Shown here: piece after piece, positions 1 through 9,761 of the stretch | How the letters are laid out: each line of letters opens with the position of its first letter | How positions within the stretch are numbered: position 1 is the stretch's first letter | Assembly (NCBI RefSeq): GCF_001647675.1 | Contig: NZ_CP015594.1 | Span: 2,356,001 to 2,420,000, forward strand | Origin: Acinetobacter sp. NCu2D-2 | GTDB taxonomy: Bacteria > Pseudomonadota > Gammaproteobacteria > Pseudomonadales > Moraxellaceae | Direction of reading: 5' to 3' | Length of the DNA stretch: 64,000 nt | Notes under the pieces: generated by a model | Seen by the model: only the letters and a program-made list of their open reading frames with translations | The model's database searches: none | What the model was told of the DNA's origin: nothing | Made by a program: the position numbers and the translations under genes

Positions 1-966
1 GATGATGAATATAGCCATCAAATTCTGATGAACACCTTACTGGTCATTGGTATTGTGACTTCAGTGTATGGTGCATTTTGTGCGATTGGTACAGATCGTT
101 TACGTCGCTTTGTCGGCTTTATGATCTTATCATCTGTGGGTACGATCCTCATTGCGATTTCGTTAAACAATGACGATGCTTGGGCAGGTGCGCTGTATTA
201 CATGGTGCATAGTACAATCATTGCTGCTGTATTTTATGTACTTAGTGGCTGGATTACATCACAGCGCGGTGAATTTAAAGATCACTTTAAAATTGCACCG
301 CAGATGAAGCAAAATACCTTAGTTTCCATCATCTACTTTATCATTGCTTTAATGATGGCAGGTTTACCACCATTCAGTGGATTCTTGGGCAAGGTCTTCA
401 TTCTACAAGCGAGCGCAGATTCACCTTATCAGCTCATCATTATTATCAGTGTGCTGTTAGTGAGCTTACTCAGCATTTTGGGCTTTACCCGTGTCGGCTT
501 TGTATTGTTCTGGCGTTCAACCAAACCCGAAGATGATATCAACAGTCCTGACTATGCCAAATATCAAGCCTTACCAAGTATCGCTCCAGCTCGAAATGAT
601 AAAGTCATTTATGTATTGCTTGCTGTATTAATGGCTTATATGGCCTTTGCTGCGCCGCTATATCAATATAGTTTGGCAACTGCACAGCAAATTAAAGACA
701 ATGCCTTGTATGAAGCTGCTTTAATTAAACGCGATGGCGAAGGCAATGCAATCAGTGTGCAACCATTTGATTCAGAATATTTACCTGAAACCAAATATGG
801 CGGTGAAACCGTTGATCCAAATGCACACCTTATTCCTTATGTGATTTCTGAAAACACCTTAAATGGTAGCCATATTTCAGAATTTAAGCAGCGTCAAATA
901 CAAAAGCAATATATTGAACAACGCCAAGCGGGCGACAACCAATTAAAACCGATGGAGGAACAATAA
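1..966 (+). CDS. mnhD: Cation/H+ antiporter subunit D (MnhD/MrpD), 5'-truncated by window edge
   Basis: This is the C-terminal part of the large proton-translocating subunit of an Mrp/Mnh-type Na+(K+)/H+ antiporter in the inner membrane. The frame stays open to base 1, so the gene starts outside the window; the internal ATG at 28 is not the true start. Several membrane segments are visible, with the NuoN/NuoM-like stretch LPPFSGFLGK about 115 residues after that ATG. A hydrophilic tail of about 90 residues follows the last membrane segment. The stop codon overlaps the mnhE start by one base (TAATG), so translation is probably coupled. The ion preference (Na+ or K+) cannot be read from sequence. 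Confidence 0.9.
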   Translation, partial: DDEYSHQILMNTLLVIGIVTSVYGAFCAIGTDRLRRFVGFMILSSVGTILIAISLNNDDAWAGALYYMVHSTIIAAVFYVLSGWITSQRGEFKDHFKIAPQMKQNTLVSIIYFIIALMMAGLPPFSGFLGKVFILQASADSPYQLIIIISVLLVSLLSILGFTRVGFVLFWRSTKPEDDINSPDYAKYQALPSIAPARNDKVIYVLLAVLMAYMAFAAPLYQYSLATAQQIKDNALYEAALIKRDGEGNAISVQPFDSEYLPETKYGGETVDPNAHLIPYVISENTLNGSHISEFKQRQIQKQYIEQRQAGDNQLKPMEEQ

Positions 967-1481
967 TGAATCAAACATTATTACGCTGGTTCCCCCACCC
1001 TTTGGTGTCACTGATTGTTGGCTTGAGCTGGGTATTGCTTGGTAAAAGTATTGATGCAGGGACGATTTTGATGGCCATCGTGTTGGCCATTCTCATTCCA
1101 CGTATGGTGAAGCCATTTATTGACTACACGCCAAATATTCAGTGGGGCCCGGCATTCAAGCTATTCTTTGTCGTGCTTTGGGATATTGTGATTTCGAATA
1201 TCAAAGTGGCGAAGTTAGTGCTCGGTCCAACTAAAAATCTGCATCCAAAATGGTTCCGTGTACCTTTAGATACCGAACATGAAGAAGTCAATGCATTATT
1301 GGCGATGATCATTACCACTACACCAGGTACGGTATCGGCGGGGATCGATCAGGACCGTGGTGATATCTTGGTACATGCACTCAGTACGGATGATATTGAC
1401 AGCGAAATTGAATCGATTAAACAGCGCTATGAACAGCCTTTAATTCGTATTTTTAGTGCCAAAACAGGAGCATCAGAATGA
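966..1481 (+). CDS. mnhE: Cation/H+ antiporter subunit E
   Basis: A 171-residue membrane subunit of the Mrp/Mnh antiporter complex. Hydrophobic segments at about residues 12-50 and 60-80 are followed by a cytoplasmic domain with the family's typical TTTPGTVSAGI stretch (residues about 117-127). It overlaps mnhD by one base and mnhF by four (ATGA), as expected for stoichiometric coexpression of the complex. Length and order (D-E-F-G) match the family. Its own catalytic role is unclear in any organism; it is thought to be needed for assembly or activity. Confidence 0.9.
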   Translation: MNQTLLRWFPHPLVSLIVGLSWVLLGKSIDAGTILMAIVLAILIPRMVKPFIDYTPNIQWGPAFKLFFVVLWDIVISNIKVAKLVLGPTKNLHPKWFRVPLDTEHEEVNALLAMIITTTPGTVSAGIDQDRGDILVHALSTDDIDSEIESIKQRYEQPLIRIFSAKTGASE

Positions 1482-1753
1482 CGATTTTACCTTATGCGCT
1501 GATGATCGCTTTAGGGGCAGTAACCATTTCAATGCTGCTCTGCCTGATTCGTTTGGTGATGGGACCTTCAATTGTAGACCGCTTGCTGGCTTTAGATACT
1601 TTGTTCCTAAATGGAATTTGCCTGATGGTTATTCTAGGTATCTATTGGACCAGTACCTACTTATTTGAAGGTGCTTTACTCATTGCCATGCTCGGTTTTG
1701 TTTCCACTGCTGCTCTTGCCCGCTATTTCACTAGCGGTCATGTGATTGATTAA
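1478..1753 (+). CDS. mnhF: Cation/H+ antiporter subunit F
   Basis: A small 91-residue subunit with three predicted transmembrane helices (about residues 5-25, 35-55 and 62-82). The MrpF/PhaF signature RLVMGPSIVDRLLALD lies between helices 1 and 2. The start ATG overlaps the mnhE stop. It belongs to the same inner-membrane complex. A longer reading frame at 1456-1668 in another phase is a shadow. Confidence 0.9.
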   Translation: MTILPYALMIALGAVTISMLLCLIRLVMGPSIVDRLLALDTLFLNGICLMVILGIYWTSTYLFEGALLIAMLGFVSTAALARYFTSGHVID

Positions 1754-1764
1754 GAGGATTTAAC

Positions 1765-2163
1765 ATGTCTTTGTTCTTGGAAATCCTCGTTTCGATCTTT
1801 TTGGTGATTGGCTCATTCTTTATGTTGGTCGGTGGGATTGGCATGGTTCGCTTGCCTGATCTGTTCATGCGATTGCATGCACCAACCAAATCCAGCACAT
1901 TAGGACTAGGTAGTTTCTTACTTGCAGCGATGATCTTCTCAGGTATACAAGGTCATTTTGGCTTTGCTGAAATTTTGATTACGCTGTTTGCCTTTATTAC
2001 AGCACCTGTATCAGCAAATCTGATGGCACAAGCTGCACTACACTTACGTTTACGTTCAATGAGTGGTGATGCACCTGAAACTTTAGAGCGACCACTACCT
2101 TGGCAGAAATCACCGCGACAAGCATTCTATGAAAAGAAAAATTGTGATGATGATTTAAAATAA
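1765..2163 (+). CDS. mnhG: Cation/H+ antiporter subunit G
   Basis: A 132-residue last subunit of the Mrp/Mnh operon, with three hydrophobic segments. The family hallmark GGIGMVRLPDLFMRLHAPTK (residues about 23-42) is followed by a glycine-rich turn. The start is preceded by a Shine-Dalgarno AGAGGA (about 1753-1758), 11 bases after mnhF. The charged C-terminal tail is not conserved in the family. The operon ends here at a strong bidirectional hairpin. Confidence 0.9.
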   Translation: MSLFLEILVSIFLVIGSFFMLVGGIGMVRLPDLFMRLHAPTKSSTLGLGSFLLAAMIFSGIQGHFGFAEILITLFAFITAPVSANLMAQAALHLRLRSMSGDAPETLERPLPWQKSPRQAFYEKKNCDDDLK

Positions 2164-2176
2164 AATTATCCTGCCA

Positions 2177-2207
2177 TAAAAAAGCCACCCTAAGGTGGCT
2201 TTTTTTA
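2177..2207. terminator. Bidirectional terminator between mnhG and rbfA
   Basis: GCCACC (2184-2189) pairs with GGTGGC (2194-2199) around a 4-base loop. Runs of A on the left and T on the right make it a Rho-independent terminator on both strands, serving the convergent mnh and rimP-nusA-infB-rbfA operons. Confidence 0.85.
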
Positions 2208-2222
2208 TGAATAAGTTAAAAC

Positions 2223-2627
2223 TTATTCTTCATCTTTTTTGTCTTCTGCTGGAGGTAAATCCTTCACAGCTTCAGCAATCAAACCAAACATGTAGTTACC
2301 GTATGCATTGGTTTTGTCGTAATGGAAACGTAAACGTGGCGTAATACGCGTCTTGATACGACGACCAAGTTCGTGACGCAAGAAACCAGAGGCCTTATTT
2401 AAAACATCTAAAGTTTCTTTATTTGCCGCTTCACTTTGTTCATCACCAAGTTCACGACCCATTACAGTCACATAAACTTCAGCATAACCTAAGTCTGGGC
2501 TGACCTTCACAGCAGAGATGGTCACAAGACCACCTAAGCGTGGATCTTTAAGCTCTTGACGAATGAGTTCAGAGAGTTCTCTCTGAACTGTATCAGCCAT
2601 ACGCTTCAGACGTTGACTACCCGCCAT
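2223..2627 (-). CDS. rbfA: 30S ribosome-binding factor A
   Basis: A 134-residue single-KH-like protein that binds immature 30S subunits and helps 16S rRNA 5'-end maturation and cold adaptation. The N-terminal motif RLKRMADTVQRELSELI and the central stretch KVSPDLGYAEVYVTV are family signatures. Its start codon overlaps the infB stop by one base. It ends the operon; truB, rpsO and pnp, which follow rbfA in Escherichia coli, are absent here. Confidence 0.95.
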   Translation of the reverse strand: MAGSQRLKRMADTVQRELSELIRQELKDPRLGGLVTISAVKVSPDLGYAEVYVTVMGRELGDEQSEAANKETLDVLNKASGFLRHELGRRIKTRITPRLRFHYDKTNAYGNYMFGLIAEAVKDLPPAEDKKDEE

Positions 2628-5332
2628 TAAAGACTCCGTTTAATGAGTTGAACATCGTACACTTCGATCTTATCGAGAGGTTTGATGTCTTTGTAGCCTT
2701 TAACCGCAAGACCACATTCCATACCTGCGCGAACTTCTTCAACTGCGTCTTTATAACGACGAAGTGACTCAAGTTCACCTTGGAAGATTACGACATCATC
2801 ACGAAGGACACGAATTGGTTTGTTACGGTGTAATGTACCCTCAAGTACCATACAACCCGCTGCAGCACCAAATTTACTTGAGTGGAATACTTCACGTACT
2901 TGAGCCACACCAAGAATTGTTTCGCGATGTTCAGGCGCAAGCTTACCGCTCATCGCTGCTTTCACGTCATCGATCAATTGGTAGATCACTGAGTAGTAAC
3001 GAATGTCGATACTGTCAGCATCTGCTTTTTGACGTGCTGCGTTGTCGGCACGAACGTTGAAGCCAAGAAGAACTGCTTCTGAAGATTCAGCAAGTGTTAC
3101 GTCTGATTCAGTGATTGCACCCACACCAGAACCAATAATACGTACTTTCACTTCATCAGTTGCCAAGTCAGCAAGTGCAACATGTAGTGCTTCTAATGTA
3201 CCACGTACGTCTGTTTTTAATACCACATTGACAATAGGCACATCTTTTTTGCCCATAGACGCCATGATGTTTTCAAGACGCATTGCGGATTGACGCTCAA
3301 GACGTTTTTGACGTTCACGATCCATACGCGCATCAGCAACTTCACGTGCTTTTTTCTCGTCATTCACAACAAGAACTTCATCACCCGCCATTGGCGCTTC
3401 TGGAAGACCCAAGATTTCTACTGGAATCGAAGGACCTGCAGATTTAATACGTTGACCATTTTCATCAGTCATCGCACGGACACGACCGTAAGAAGAACCT
3501 GCAAGAACAAGATCACCTACTTTCAATGTACCGTTTTGTACAAGGATTGATGTCACTGCACCACGGCTGTTATCAACACGTGCTTCAATCACAACACCTT
3601 GTGCTGCACCTTCTTCAGATGCTTTAAGCTCAAGAAGTTCGGCTTGAATCGAAATCAAATCAAGAAGTTCATCAATACCCGCACCTGTGTGTGCAGATAC
3701 TTTCGCTACAGGAACGTCACCACCCCATTCTTCAGGTACGATTTCTTTAGTGGTTAATTCGTTCAATACGCGATCTGGATCAGCAGAGTCTTTATCCATT
3801 TTGTTGATCGCAACAATAATTGGCGTACCCGCTGCACGAGCGTGATCGATTGCTTCTGCAGTTTGTGGCATTACACCATCATCTGCCGCTACAACAAGAA
3901 CTACGATATCTGTCGCTTTCGCACCACGTGAACGCATTGCAGTAAACGCTGCGTGTCCCGGAGTATCGAGGAAAGTGATAATACCTTTGTCAGTTTTAAC
4001 GTGGTAAGCACCGATATGCTGTGTGATACCGCCCGCTTCGCCTTGAGCCACTTTAGCACGACGAATACGGTCAAGAAGCGATGTTTTACCATGGTCAACG
4101 TGACCCATAATCGTCACAACTGGCGCACGTGTTGTTTGTGCACCACGTGCTTCTTCTGCTTGCTCAAGAAGGTTATCTTCGACAGCAGTTTCAGAAACAA
4201 GCACTGGGTTATGACCCATCTCTTCAACGATTAATGCAGCAATTTCTTGATCAATCGCTTGGTTTTGCGTAACCAATTCACCCATTTTCATGAGTGATTT
4301 AATTACTTCACGTACTTTGATCGCCATTTTTGCAGCTAAGTCAGCCACAATAATCGTTTCACCGATTTCTACATCGTAAACTTGTTTTTTAACAGGTTTT
4401 TCGAAACCGTGTTTGTTCGATTGGCTTGTTTTCAAACCACGACGGTGTGAGTTATCACGGAATGATTGCTCTTCACCACGACGACCACCTTTCTTAGAAG
4501 TACGTGTATTGTTGGTGTTTGTACCACGCTTAATTTCACGGTCTTCTTTCGCGAAAGAATCTTCGTATGCTTGACCAACAAGGCCGGCAGCAAGTGGAGA
4601 ATCATCAATCACACGAATCGTTGCAGTTGCATCTTCAGATGAATATTTAGATGCCATCTGACGCATTTGCTCAAGCGTACGTTGTTGAGCTTCTTCAGCT
4701 GCCTTGCGACGCGCTGCTTCTTCAACCGCTTTAAGTTTTGCTGCTTCTGCTTCACGTGCTTTACGTTGTTCAGGAGTTTCAACTTGTTTAACCGCTGCTT
4801 TCACAATCGGTTTATTGGTTGATTTACGTTTTACAACAACGGCTGCTTTAGGTGTTTCTTGTTTCGCTGTTTCCTGTTTTTGCGCTGCACGCATTGCTTC
4901 TAAAGCTTTGCTTGCATTGCTCACACCTTGTTTAGGTGCTTCAGCAGGTTTTTGCTCTGATTTTTGAGCAGATGCAGCTTTGGCTTGCTGTTCAGCTTGA
5001 GCCTTCGCTAATGCTTCTGCTTTGATTTGTTCTGGATCAGGCTTTGTAAATGTATGCTTCTTACGAACTTCTACATTAATCGTTTTAGCCTTACCTGAAG
5101 TACTCGCTACTTTAGCAGTACTAGTCGTTTTACGTTTCAACGTGATTTGTCCTGCATGGCCATCTGAACCTTGTGATTTTTTCACATGGCTCATCAAGCG
5201 ATCTTGTTGTTCGGGGGTAATAATATCGTCAGCTTTACGCTGTGGTAAACCTGCCTCACGAACCTGCTCTAGGAGCTTCTCAACTGGACGTCCCACGCTG
5301 AGGGCTAACTCTTTAATCAACTTGTCCGTCAT
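2627..5332 (-). CDS. infB: Translation initiation factor IF-2
   Basis: A 901-residue GTPase that brings fMet-tRNA to the 30S P site. IF2_N domains lie at about residues 1-50 and 320-370, separated by a long low-complexity Ala/Lys/Glu/Gln linker (about 100-225). The G domain has G1 GHVDHGKT (410-417), G3 DTPGH (456-460) and G4 NKMD (510-513), followed by domains II-IV. The start is preceded by a near-perfect AGGAGG. It lies 10 bases after nusA. It shares this transcription block with four initiator tRNA genes, its direct substrate. Confidence 0.97.
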   Translation of the reverse strand: MTDKLIKELALSVGRPVEKLLEQVREAGLPQRKADDIITPEQQDRLMSHVKKSQGSDGHAGQITLKRKTTSTAKVASTSGKAKTINVEVRKKHTFTKPDPEQIKAEALAKAQAEQQAKAASAQKSEQKPAEAPKQGVSNASKALEAMRAAQKQETAKQETPKAAVVVKRKSTNKPIVKAAVKQVETPEQRKAREAEAAKLKAVEEAARRKAAEEAQQRTLEQMRQMASKYSSEDATATIRVIDDSPLAAGLVGQAYEDSFAKEDREIKRGTNTNNTRTSKKGGRRGEEQSFRDNSHRRGLKTSQSNKHGFEKPVKKQVYDVEIGETIIVADLAAKMAIKVREVIKSLMKMGELVTQNQAIDQEIAALIVEEMGHNPVLVSETAVEDNLLEQAEEARGAQTTRAPVVTIMGHVDHGKTSLLDRIRRAKVAQGEAGGITQHIGAYHVKTDKGIITFLDTPGHAAFTAMRSRGAKATDIVVLVVAADDGVMPQTAEAIDHARAAGTPIIVAINKMDKDSADPDRVLNELTTKEIVPEEWGGDVPVAKVSAHTGAGIDELLDLISIQAELLELKASEEGAAQGVVIEARVDNSRGAVTSILVQNGTLKVGDLVLAGSSYGRVRAMTDENGQRIKSAGPSIPVEILGLPEAPMAGDEVLVVNDEKKAREVADARMDRERQKRLERQSAMRLENIMASMGKKDVPIVNVVLKTDVRGTLEALHVALADLATDEVKVRIIGSGVGAITESDVTLAESSEAVLLGFNVRADNAARQKADADSIDIRYYSVIYQLIDDVKAAMSGKLAPEHRETILGVAQVREVFHSSKFGAAAGCMVLEGTLHRNKPIRVLRDDVVIFQGELESLRRYKDAVEEVRAGMECGLAVKGYKDIKPLDKIEVYDVQLIKRSL

Positions 5333-5342
5333 ATACTACCTC

Positions 5343-6827
5343 CTAGTTAAACCATGATTCGCGCGCTTTCATAATGAGTTGACCTGCTTTCTCAGCACCT
5401 AAACCTTCGATATCTTCAATATCGTCAGTTGCTTGGTCTGCTAAGTCATCTACGGTTACTACACCACGAGCAGCTAATGCTTGCGCGATCTCTGTTGTCA
5501 TGCCTTCCATTGCTACAAGTTCTTCACTTGGCGCTTGTACGTTTTCTTGCTGTTTTAAAGCATCAGCAAGTGCAACTTCTTTTGCACGGCTTTGCAATAG
5601 TTCAACTAGTTCAGCTTCAAGTTCGATTTCTTCGAACGTTTCAGCAGGTACGTATGCGATTTCTTCAAGCGACGTGAAGCCCATTTCTACGAGCGCCATA
5701 GCCAAGTCTTCAGCAATATCTAAACGAGTGACGAACATGTCTAGATATTTTTGAGCTTCGCTTTGTTGACGTGCGTAATATTCTTCTTCCAACATCATGT
5801 CTAGCTTATAGCCAGTCAATTCTGATGCCAAACGAACGTTTTGACCTTGCGAACCAATCGCACGTGCCAACTGATCACTTGTTGCGAAGATGATGTCGGC
5901 AGTGTGTGCATCTTCATCAATCACAATACTTGATACATCAGCTGGTTCTAATGCGCTTGCGATGTATTGAGCAGGATCATCAGACCATACTACAACATCG
6001 ATACGCTCACCATTGAGTTCTTGTTGAACTGCTTGGATACGTGTACCACGCATACCAATACAAGCACCAACAGGGTCAATCCGATGGTCGTTTGTTTTCA
6101 CTGCAATTTTAGCACGCACACCCGGTTGACGAGCTGCAGCTTTAATTTCAATGATTTCTTCAGCGATTTCAGGAATCTCTTTCTTCATCAATGCAATCAG
6201 CATTTCAGGTTTAGAACGAGATAATTGAAGCTGTGCACCGCGACCTTCACGGTTCACGTTGAACAAAATCGCTGTTACACGTTGTTTAGGACGCAAAATT
6301 TCTTTTGCAATCATTTCTTCACGTGCAAGGTAAGCTTCTGCATTTTCACCTAAGTCAATGATAAAGCCATCTTTGGTTTGTTTTTTCACTTCACCGTAGA
6401 TGAGTTCACCGACTTTAGATTCGTATGCATCAGCAACTAAAGCACGTTCAGCTTCACGAATTTTTTGTACAATCACTTGCTTCGCAATTTGCGCAGCAAT
6501 ACGACCGAAGTCAATCGACTCTACTTCAAGTTCACGAATATCACCAATTGACCATTGTGCTGGATCAACGTCTGAAATCGCGTCTTGGCAAGCAGGCATT
6601 TCATGATCTTCATCCGCAACCACTTCCCATTGACGGAAAGTACGGTAATCACCTGTCTTACGATCAATTTCCACACGTAAACGTGCTTCTTCTGAATGTG
6701 TGCCTTCGTAGAATTTTTTCTTAGTCGCTGCAACTAAAGCTTGTTCTAGTGCTTCGAAGATCGCTTCACGAGGTACACCTTTTTCGTTACTGACCGTTTC
6801 AACTACGGTAAGAATTTCACGTGCCAT
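5343..6827 (-). CDS. nusA: Transcription termination/antitermination factor NusA
   Basis: A 494-residue RNA polymerase-binding protein affecting pausing, termination and antitermination. The order is an N-terminal polymerase-binding domain (1-130), S1 domain (about 135-200, seen as GEVKKQTKDGFIIDLGENAE), two KH domains (GMRG and GSQGQ loops, about 230-350) and two acidic C-terminal repeats (about 365-494) of the kind that bind the alpha-CTD. The length matches gammaproteobacterial NusA. It sits between rimP and infB in the conserved operon. Confidence 0.97.
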   Translation of the reverse strand: MAREILTVVETVSNEKGVPREAIFEALEQALVAATKKKFYEGTHSEEARLRVEIDRKTGDYRTFRQWEVVADEDHEMPACQDAISDVDPAQWSIGDIRELEVESIDFGRIAAQIAKQVIVQKIREAERALVADAYESKVGELIYGEVKKQTKDGFIIDLGENAEAYLAREEMIAKEILRPKQRVTAILFNVNREGRGAQLQLSRSKPEMLIALMKKEIPEIAEEIIEIKAAARQPGVRAKIAVKTNDHRIDPVGACIGMRGTRIQAVQQELNGERIDVVVWSDDPAQYIASALEPADVSSIVIDEDAHTADIIFATSDQLARAIGSQGQNVRLASELTGYKLDMMLEEEYYARQQSEAQKYLDMFVTRLDIAEDLAMALVEMGFTSLEEIAYVPAETFEEIELEAELVELLQSRAKEVALADALKQQENVQAPSEELVAMEGMTTEIAQALAARGVVTVDDLADQATDDIEDIEGLGAEKAGQLIMKARESWFN

Positions 6828-6862
6828 AAGTCACCTATTCGTTCAGATTCTTATTAATAGAA

Positions 6863-7387
6863 TTAATCTTGGTAAATCAAATTTGCTTTATCGATGTTGT
6901 GACTGTCGATATCTAGAATTTGTTGCTTTTCCACTTCCACTTGAATCATTTCATTTTCAAGATCAACGCTGACCAATTTAGCTTGGAATTTGCGACGGTT
7001 ATCTACTGCGCTAATCAAACGTAAAGCAATCGTTTGACCAATGTATGCAGGCAACTGGCTCAGCTGGAAGAAAGGACGATCCCAACCTGGTGAAGACACT
7101 TCGAGTGAGTACTCACCTGAAATTGGATCATGGACATCAAGCATAGCGCCGACTTGCTGCGTTACACGAACACAGTCTTGCACGCCAATACCACGACCTT
7201 GTTCGACTTCGCCATCTTCATTGATTACAGGCTCTTGAGCTGCATCATCTGCTTTGTCGATATAGATACGTAATAAAGAACGTTTACCTTGAGGAAGAAA
7301 TTCAATTCCCCATAAATCTACATTACAAGCTTCAACTGCGGGTGCAATTAAATCTTGAAGTGCTTGAGTTTTATTAGATAGCTTCAT
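6863..7387 (-). CDS. rimP: Ribosome maturation factor RimP
   Basis: A 174-residue cytoplasmic protein needed for 30S maturation. The N-terminal domain carries [22 protein letters not shown] and the middle has the signature [12 protein letters not shown]. An insert of about 20 residues ([15 protein letters not shown] region) separates the first strands from the conserved [13 protein letters not shown]; this is longer than in E. coli. First gene of rimP-nusA-infB-rbfA, 35 bases before nusA. The tRNA-fMet array lies upstream, separated by two terminator-like hairpins. Confidence 0.95.
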   Translation of the reverse strand: MKLSNKTQALQDLIAPAVEACNVDLWGIEFLPQGKRSLLRIYIDKADDAAQEPVINEDGEVEQGRGIGVQDCVRVTQQVGAMLDVHDPISGEYSLEVSSPGWDRPFFQLSQLPAYIGQTIALRLISAVDNRRKFQAKLVSVDLENEMIQVEVEKQQILDIDSHNIDKANLIYQD

Positions 7388-7506
7388 TTACTCTCGTCAT
7401 CTGGTGCGATTTATGATCTATTTGACCACTACAAAACAATCAAAACTATAGTAGTAGTGAAACATGGAGACGTGACCAAATACTGTCGACACTACACGAT
7501 AGCCAA

Positions 7507-7529
7507 TAAAAAAGGGCGATAATCGCCCC
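7507..7529 (-). terminator. Rho-independent terminator (minus strand), upstream of rimP
   Basis: GGGCGAT/ATCGCCC around a single base (7514-7528) is followed on the minus strand by a run of T (complement of A 7508-7513). It is the second hairpin after the fMet tRNA array, so rimP probably has its own promoter in 7388-7506 or depends on readthrough. No clear consensus promoter was recognised there. Confidence 0.7.
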
Positions 7530-7570
7530 AATTACTGCACAATTCTGGATTTTTTCAAATCCCACTGTGC

Positions 7571-7596
7571 AAAAAGGCCCACCATAGTTGTGAGCC
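7571..7596 (-). terminator. Terminator just after the tRNA-fMet array
   Basis: On the minus strand GGCTCAC pairs with GTGGGCC (7576-7596, one G-U pair) and is followed by five T. It lies 14 bases past the 3' end of the last tRNA-fMet gene. Confidence 0.7.
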
Positions 7597-7610
7597 TCTT
7601 TTTAGAAACT

Positions 7611-7687
<77 letters not shown>

Positions 7688-7774
7688 TCAACGTGCAAAA
7701 ATTATATACAGAAAGTGGAAACTTTTCAATCAAAACCACAAGCTTGTACATATTTGTTATAAGTCACTGAAAAG

Positions 7775-7851
<77 letters not shown>

Positions 7852-7915
7852 TCAGCGTACAAATAACTTTCAGTTTAAAATTAAACTGCTTTTAAAGTTT
7901 GCATCTTTAAAAGAT

Positions 7916-7992
<77 letters not shown>

Positions 7993-8072
7993 ACAACATG
8001 CAAATAACTCTTCTCAACTTAAAACCAGTTTAAGCTGCCTCTTTAAAGTTTGCGTCTTTTAAAAGGATTGAT

Positions 8073-8149
<77 letters not shown>

Positions 8150-8175
8150 ACAACAGAAGTTTTTTTAGCTGCATA

Positions 8176-8208
8176 CACCAACTTATATTCTGGATTCATA
8201 AGTTGGTG
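8176..8208 (-). other. Hairpin overlapping the 3' end of tRNA-Leu
   Basis: A perfect 11-bp inverted repeat, CACCAACTTAT/ATAAGTTGGTG, with an 11-nt loop. Its first arm in the transcript includes the last base pair position and ACCA end of tRNA-Leu. There is no T run after it, so it is more likely an RNA-processing structure than a terminator. Confidence 0.5.
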
Positions 8209-8288
8209 CGGAAGGGGGGACTTGAACCCCCACGCCCGAAAGCACTACCACCTCAAGGTAGCGTGTCTACCAATTCCACCACCACCGC
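8204..8288 (-). tRNA. tRNA-Leu (GAG)
   Basis: An 85-nt class II tRNA with long variable arm. Anticodon stem CTACC/GGTAG encloses loop TTGAGGT, giving anticodon GAG (reads CUC/CUU). The T arm GGGGG-TTCAAGT-CCCCC and CCA end are encoded. The acceptor stem reads GCGGTGG against CTTCCGC, leaving a T5:T68 mismatch and a G6-T67 wobble. It lies between secG and the fMet array, the pseudomonad-like arrangement. Confidence 0.93.
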
Positions 8289-8342
8289 AGCTGTTTGGCA
8301 TTCTAGTCGCATCACGTGCAAAAAGAAAGCCATTAAACAAAA

Positions 8343-8672
8343 TTATTCAGCAGATTTTGGCGCAGTTGGCGAAGTTTCATTCGATTCCAAGGGTGCTGAA
8401 GTTGTCGATGAGATCGATTTCAAGCTATAAGCATCTGTGGTTTGTTTTTTTGCAAAAATAGCTAATGTCAAACTTGTTACAAAAAACAACGCTGTAAAAA
8501 CAGCAGTTAAACGCGTTAGGAAGTTACCTGAACCTGAAGCACCAAATACAGTCGCAGCACCGCCGCCACCGAAAGACGCACCCGCATCCGCACCTTTACC
8601 ATGCTGAACCAAAATCAAGACAATCATCAAAATCGCTAAGATAATATGTACTACCAGCACAAAAGTTTGCAT
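8343..8672 (-). CDS. secG: Preprotein translocase subunit SecG
   Basis: A 109-residue inner-membrane subunit of the SecYEG channel. Two hydrophobic helices (about 2-22 and 52-72) flank the glycine-rich cytoplasmic loop GKGADAGASFGGGG with the family's VFGASGSGNFLTR motif. The C-terminal tail is rich in Ser/Thr and poorly conserved, as usual. It follows tpiA by 13 bases and precedes tRNA-Leu by 54 bases, so the tRNAs may be cotranscribed. Confidence 0.95.
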   Translation of the reverse strand: MQTFVLVVHIILAILMIVLILVQHGKGADAGASFGGGGAATVFGASGSGNFLTRLTAVFTALFFVTSLTLAIFAKKQTTDAYSLKSISSTTSAPLESNETSPTAPKSAE

Positions 8673-8685
8673 GCTGAACTCCTAA

Positions 8686-9477
8686 TTATTGTGTATTTGC
8701 AAATGCTTGAGCAATTTGATGGAACGACTCAGCATTGAGCGATGCACCACCCACCAATGCCCCGTTGATATCAGGGCAGGCTGCTAACTCTACTGCATTT
8801 TCAGGTTTAACACTACCACCATATAAGATCGCCATAGTCGAACCATAGCCAGTAATTTGGTTTAAGCCCTGACGAATTTGAGCATGCATGGCTTGAGCAT
8901 CTTGAGGTGAAGCAGTCTTACCTGTACCAATGGCCCAGATCGGCTCATACGCAATCACAATGTTGCGCCATTGCTCTGCTTGAACCACAGCTGCGATATC
9001 ACAAATTTGTTGCAACACCACAGCCTCAGCCTGCCCTGCTTCACGTTGTTCTAGGCTTTCACCCACACAATAAATCACAGTTAAACCCGCATTTAGAGCA
9101 TTTTGAATTTTAGCATTTAAAATATCTTTGTTTTCAGCAAAGATTTCGCGGCGCTCTGAGTGCCCGATGAGCACATATTGAATGCCATGATCTGTCAAAA
9201 GTTCAGCACTCTGTTCACCCGTATATGCACCTGTACCTGAAATACGAGAGACATCTTGTGCTACGGTATGTACTTTACGGTTGGCTGTACTTAATTCTGA
9301 TTGGATTGTTGTTAAAGCAATAGAAATCGGTGCGATACCTAAGATACATTTTTCTTCTGCAATGGGTGCATTATTCAGTAAACTATTAAAATCCTGAATT
9401 AACTTCAATGCATCTGCTTTGACTGGATTCATTTTCCAGTTGCCCACAACCCAAGGGGTAATCGTCGAAGCCGACAT
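8686..9477 (-). CDS. tpiA: Triosephosphate isomerase
   Basis: A 263-residue TIM-barrel enzyme interconverting dihydroxyacetone phosphate and glyceraldehyde-3-phosphate. Catalytic residues are visible: Lys15 (NWKM), His106 (IGHSERR) and Glu178 ([11 protein letters not shown]), with the phosphate-binding YGGSVKPEN near the C-terminus. The length is about 10 residues above the family average. First gene of the tpiA-secG-tRNA cluster; the promoter must lie in the 284-bp divergent gap shared with pilB. Confidence 0.97.
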   Translation of the reverse strand: MSASTITPWVVGNWKMNPVKADALKLIQDFNSLLNNAPIAEEKCILGIAPISIALTTIQSELSTANRKVHTVAQDVSRISGTGAYTGEQSAELLTDHGIQYVLIGHSERREIFAENKDILNAKIQNALNAGLTVIYCVGESLEQREAGQAEAVVLQQICDIAAVVQAEQWRNIVIAYEPIWAIGTGKTASPQDAQAMHAQIRQGLNQITGYGSTMAILYGGSVKPENAVELAACPDINGALVGGASLNAESFHQIAQAFANTQ

Positions 9478-9627
9478 ATAAAACCTATTAAACTGACTAA
9501 TCTCAAATTGGGCACATTCTACACGTAATTGTAAGAAGAGCAGAATAGTTTTCTTATCGCATTTCTATGCAAAACACTGTTCAAACTGCTCATTTTTTGT
9601 TATCACTTAAAAATAAAAAAGGGGATT

Positions 9628-9665
9628 CTTCCTATTGGTTCAAGCTTTTCTTGAATATTAGGAAG
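9628..9665. other. Imperfect palindrome in the tpiA/pilB divergent region
   Basis: CTTCCTA (9628-9634) pairs with TAGGAAG (9659-9665), and inside it TTCAAG (9639-9644) pairs with CTTGAA (9650-9655) around CTTTT. It lies about 100 bp upstream of pilB. There is no T run directly after it on either strand, so it may be an operator or an RNA structure. Confidence 0.4.
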
Positions 9666-9761
9666 TTAGTGACACATCTAAGTATGGTAATTTTATACAA
9701 CAACCGTATAATTTTAATTAAACCAATTAAAAAACAAATTTGATTCAAGGCATATTGAAGT

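Noticed and set aside
3042..5357. Several plus-strand reading frames opposite infB and nusA
   Set aside because: They are antisense shadows of a strongly conserved minus-strand operon with no ribosome sites or recognisable domains.
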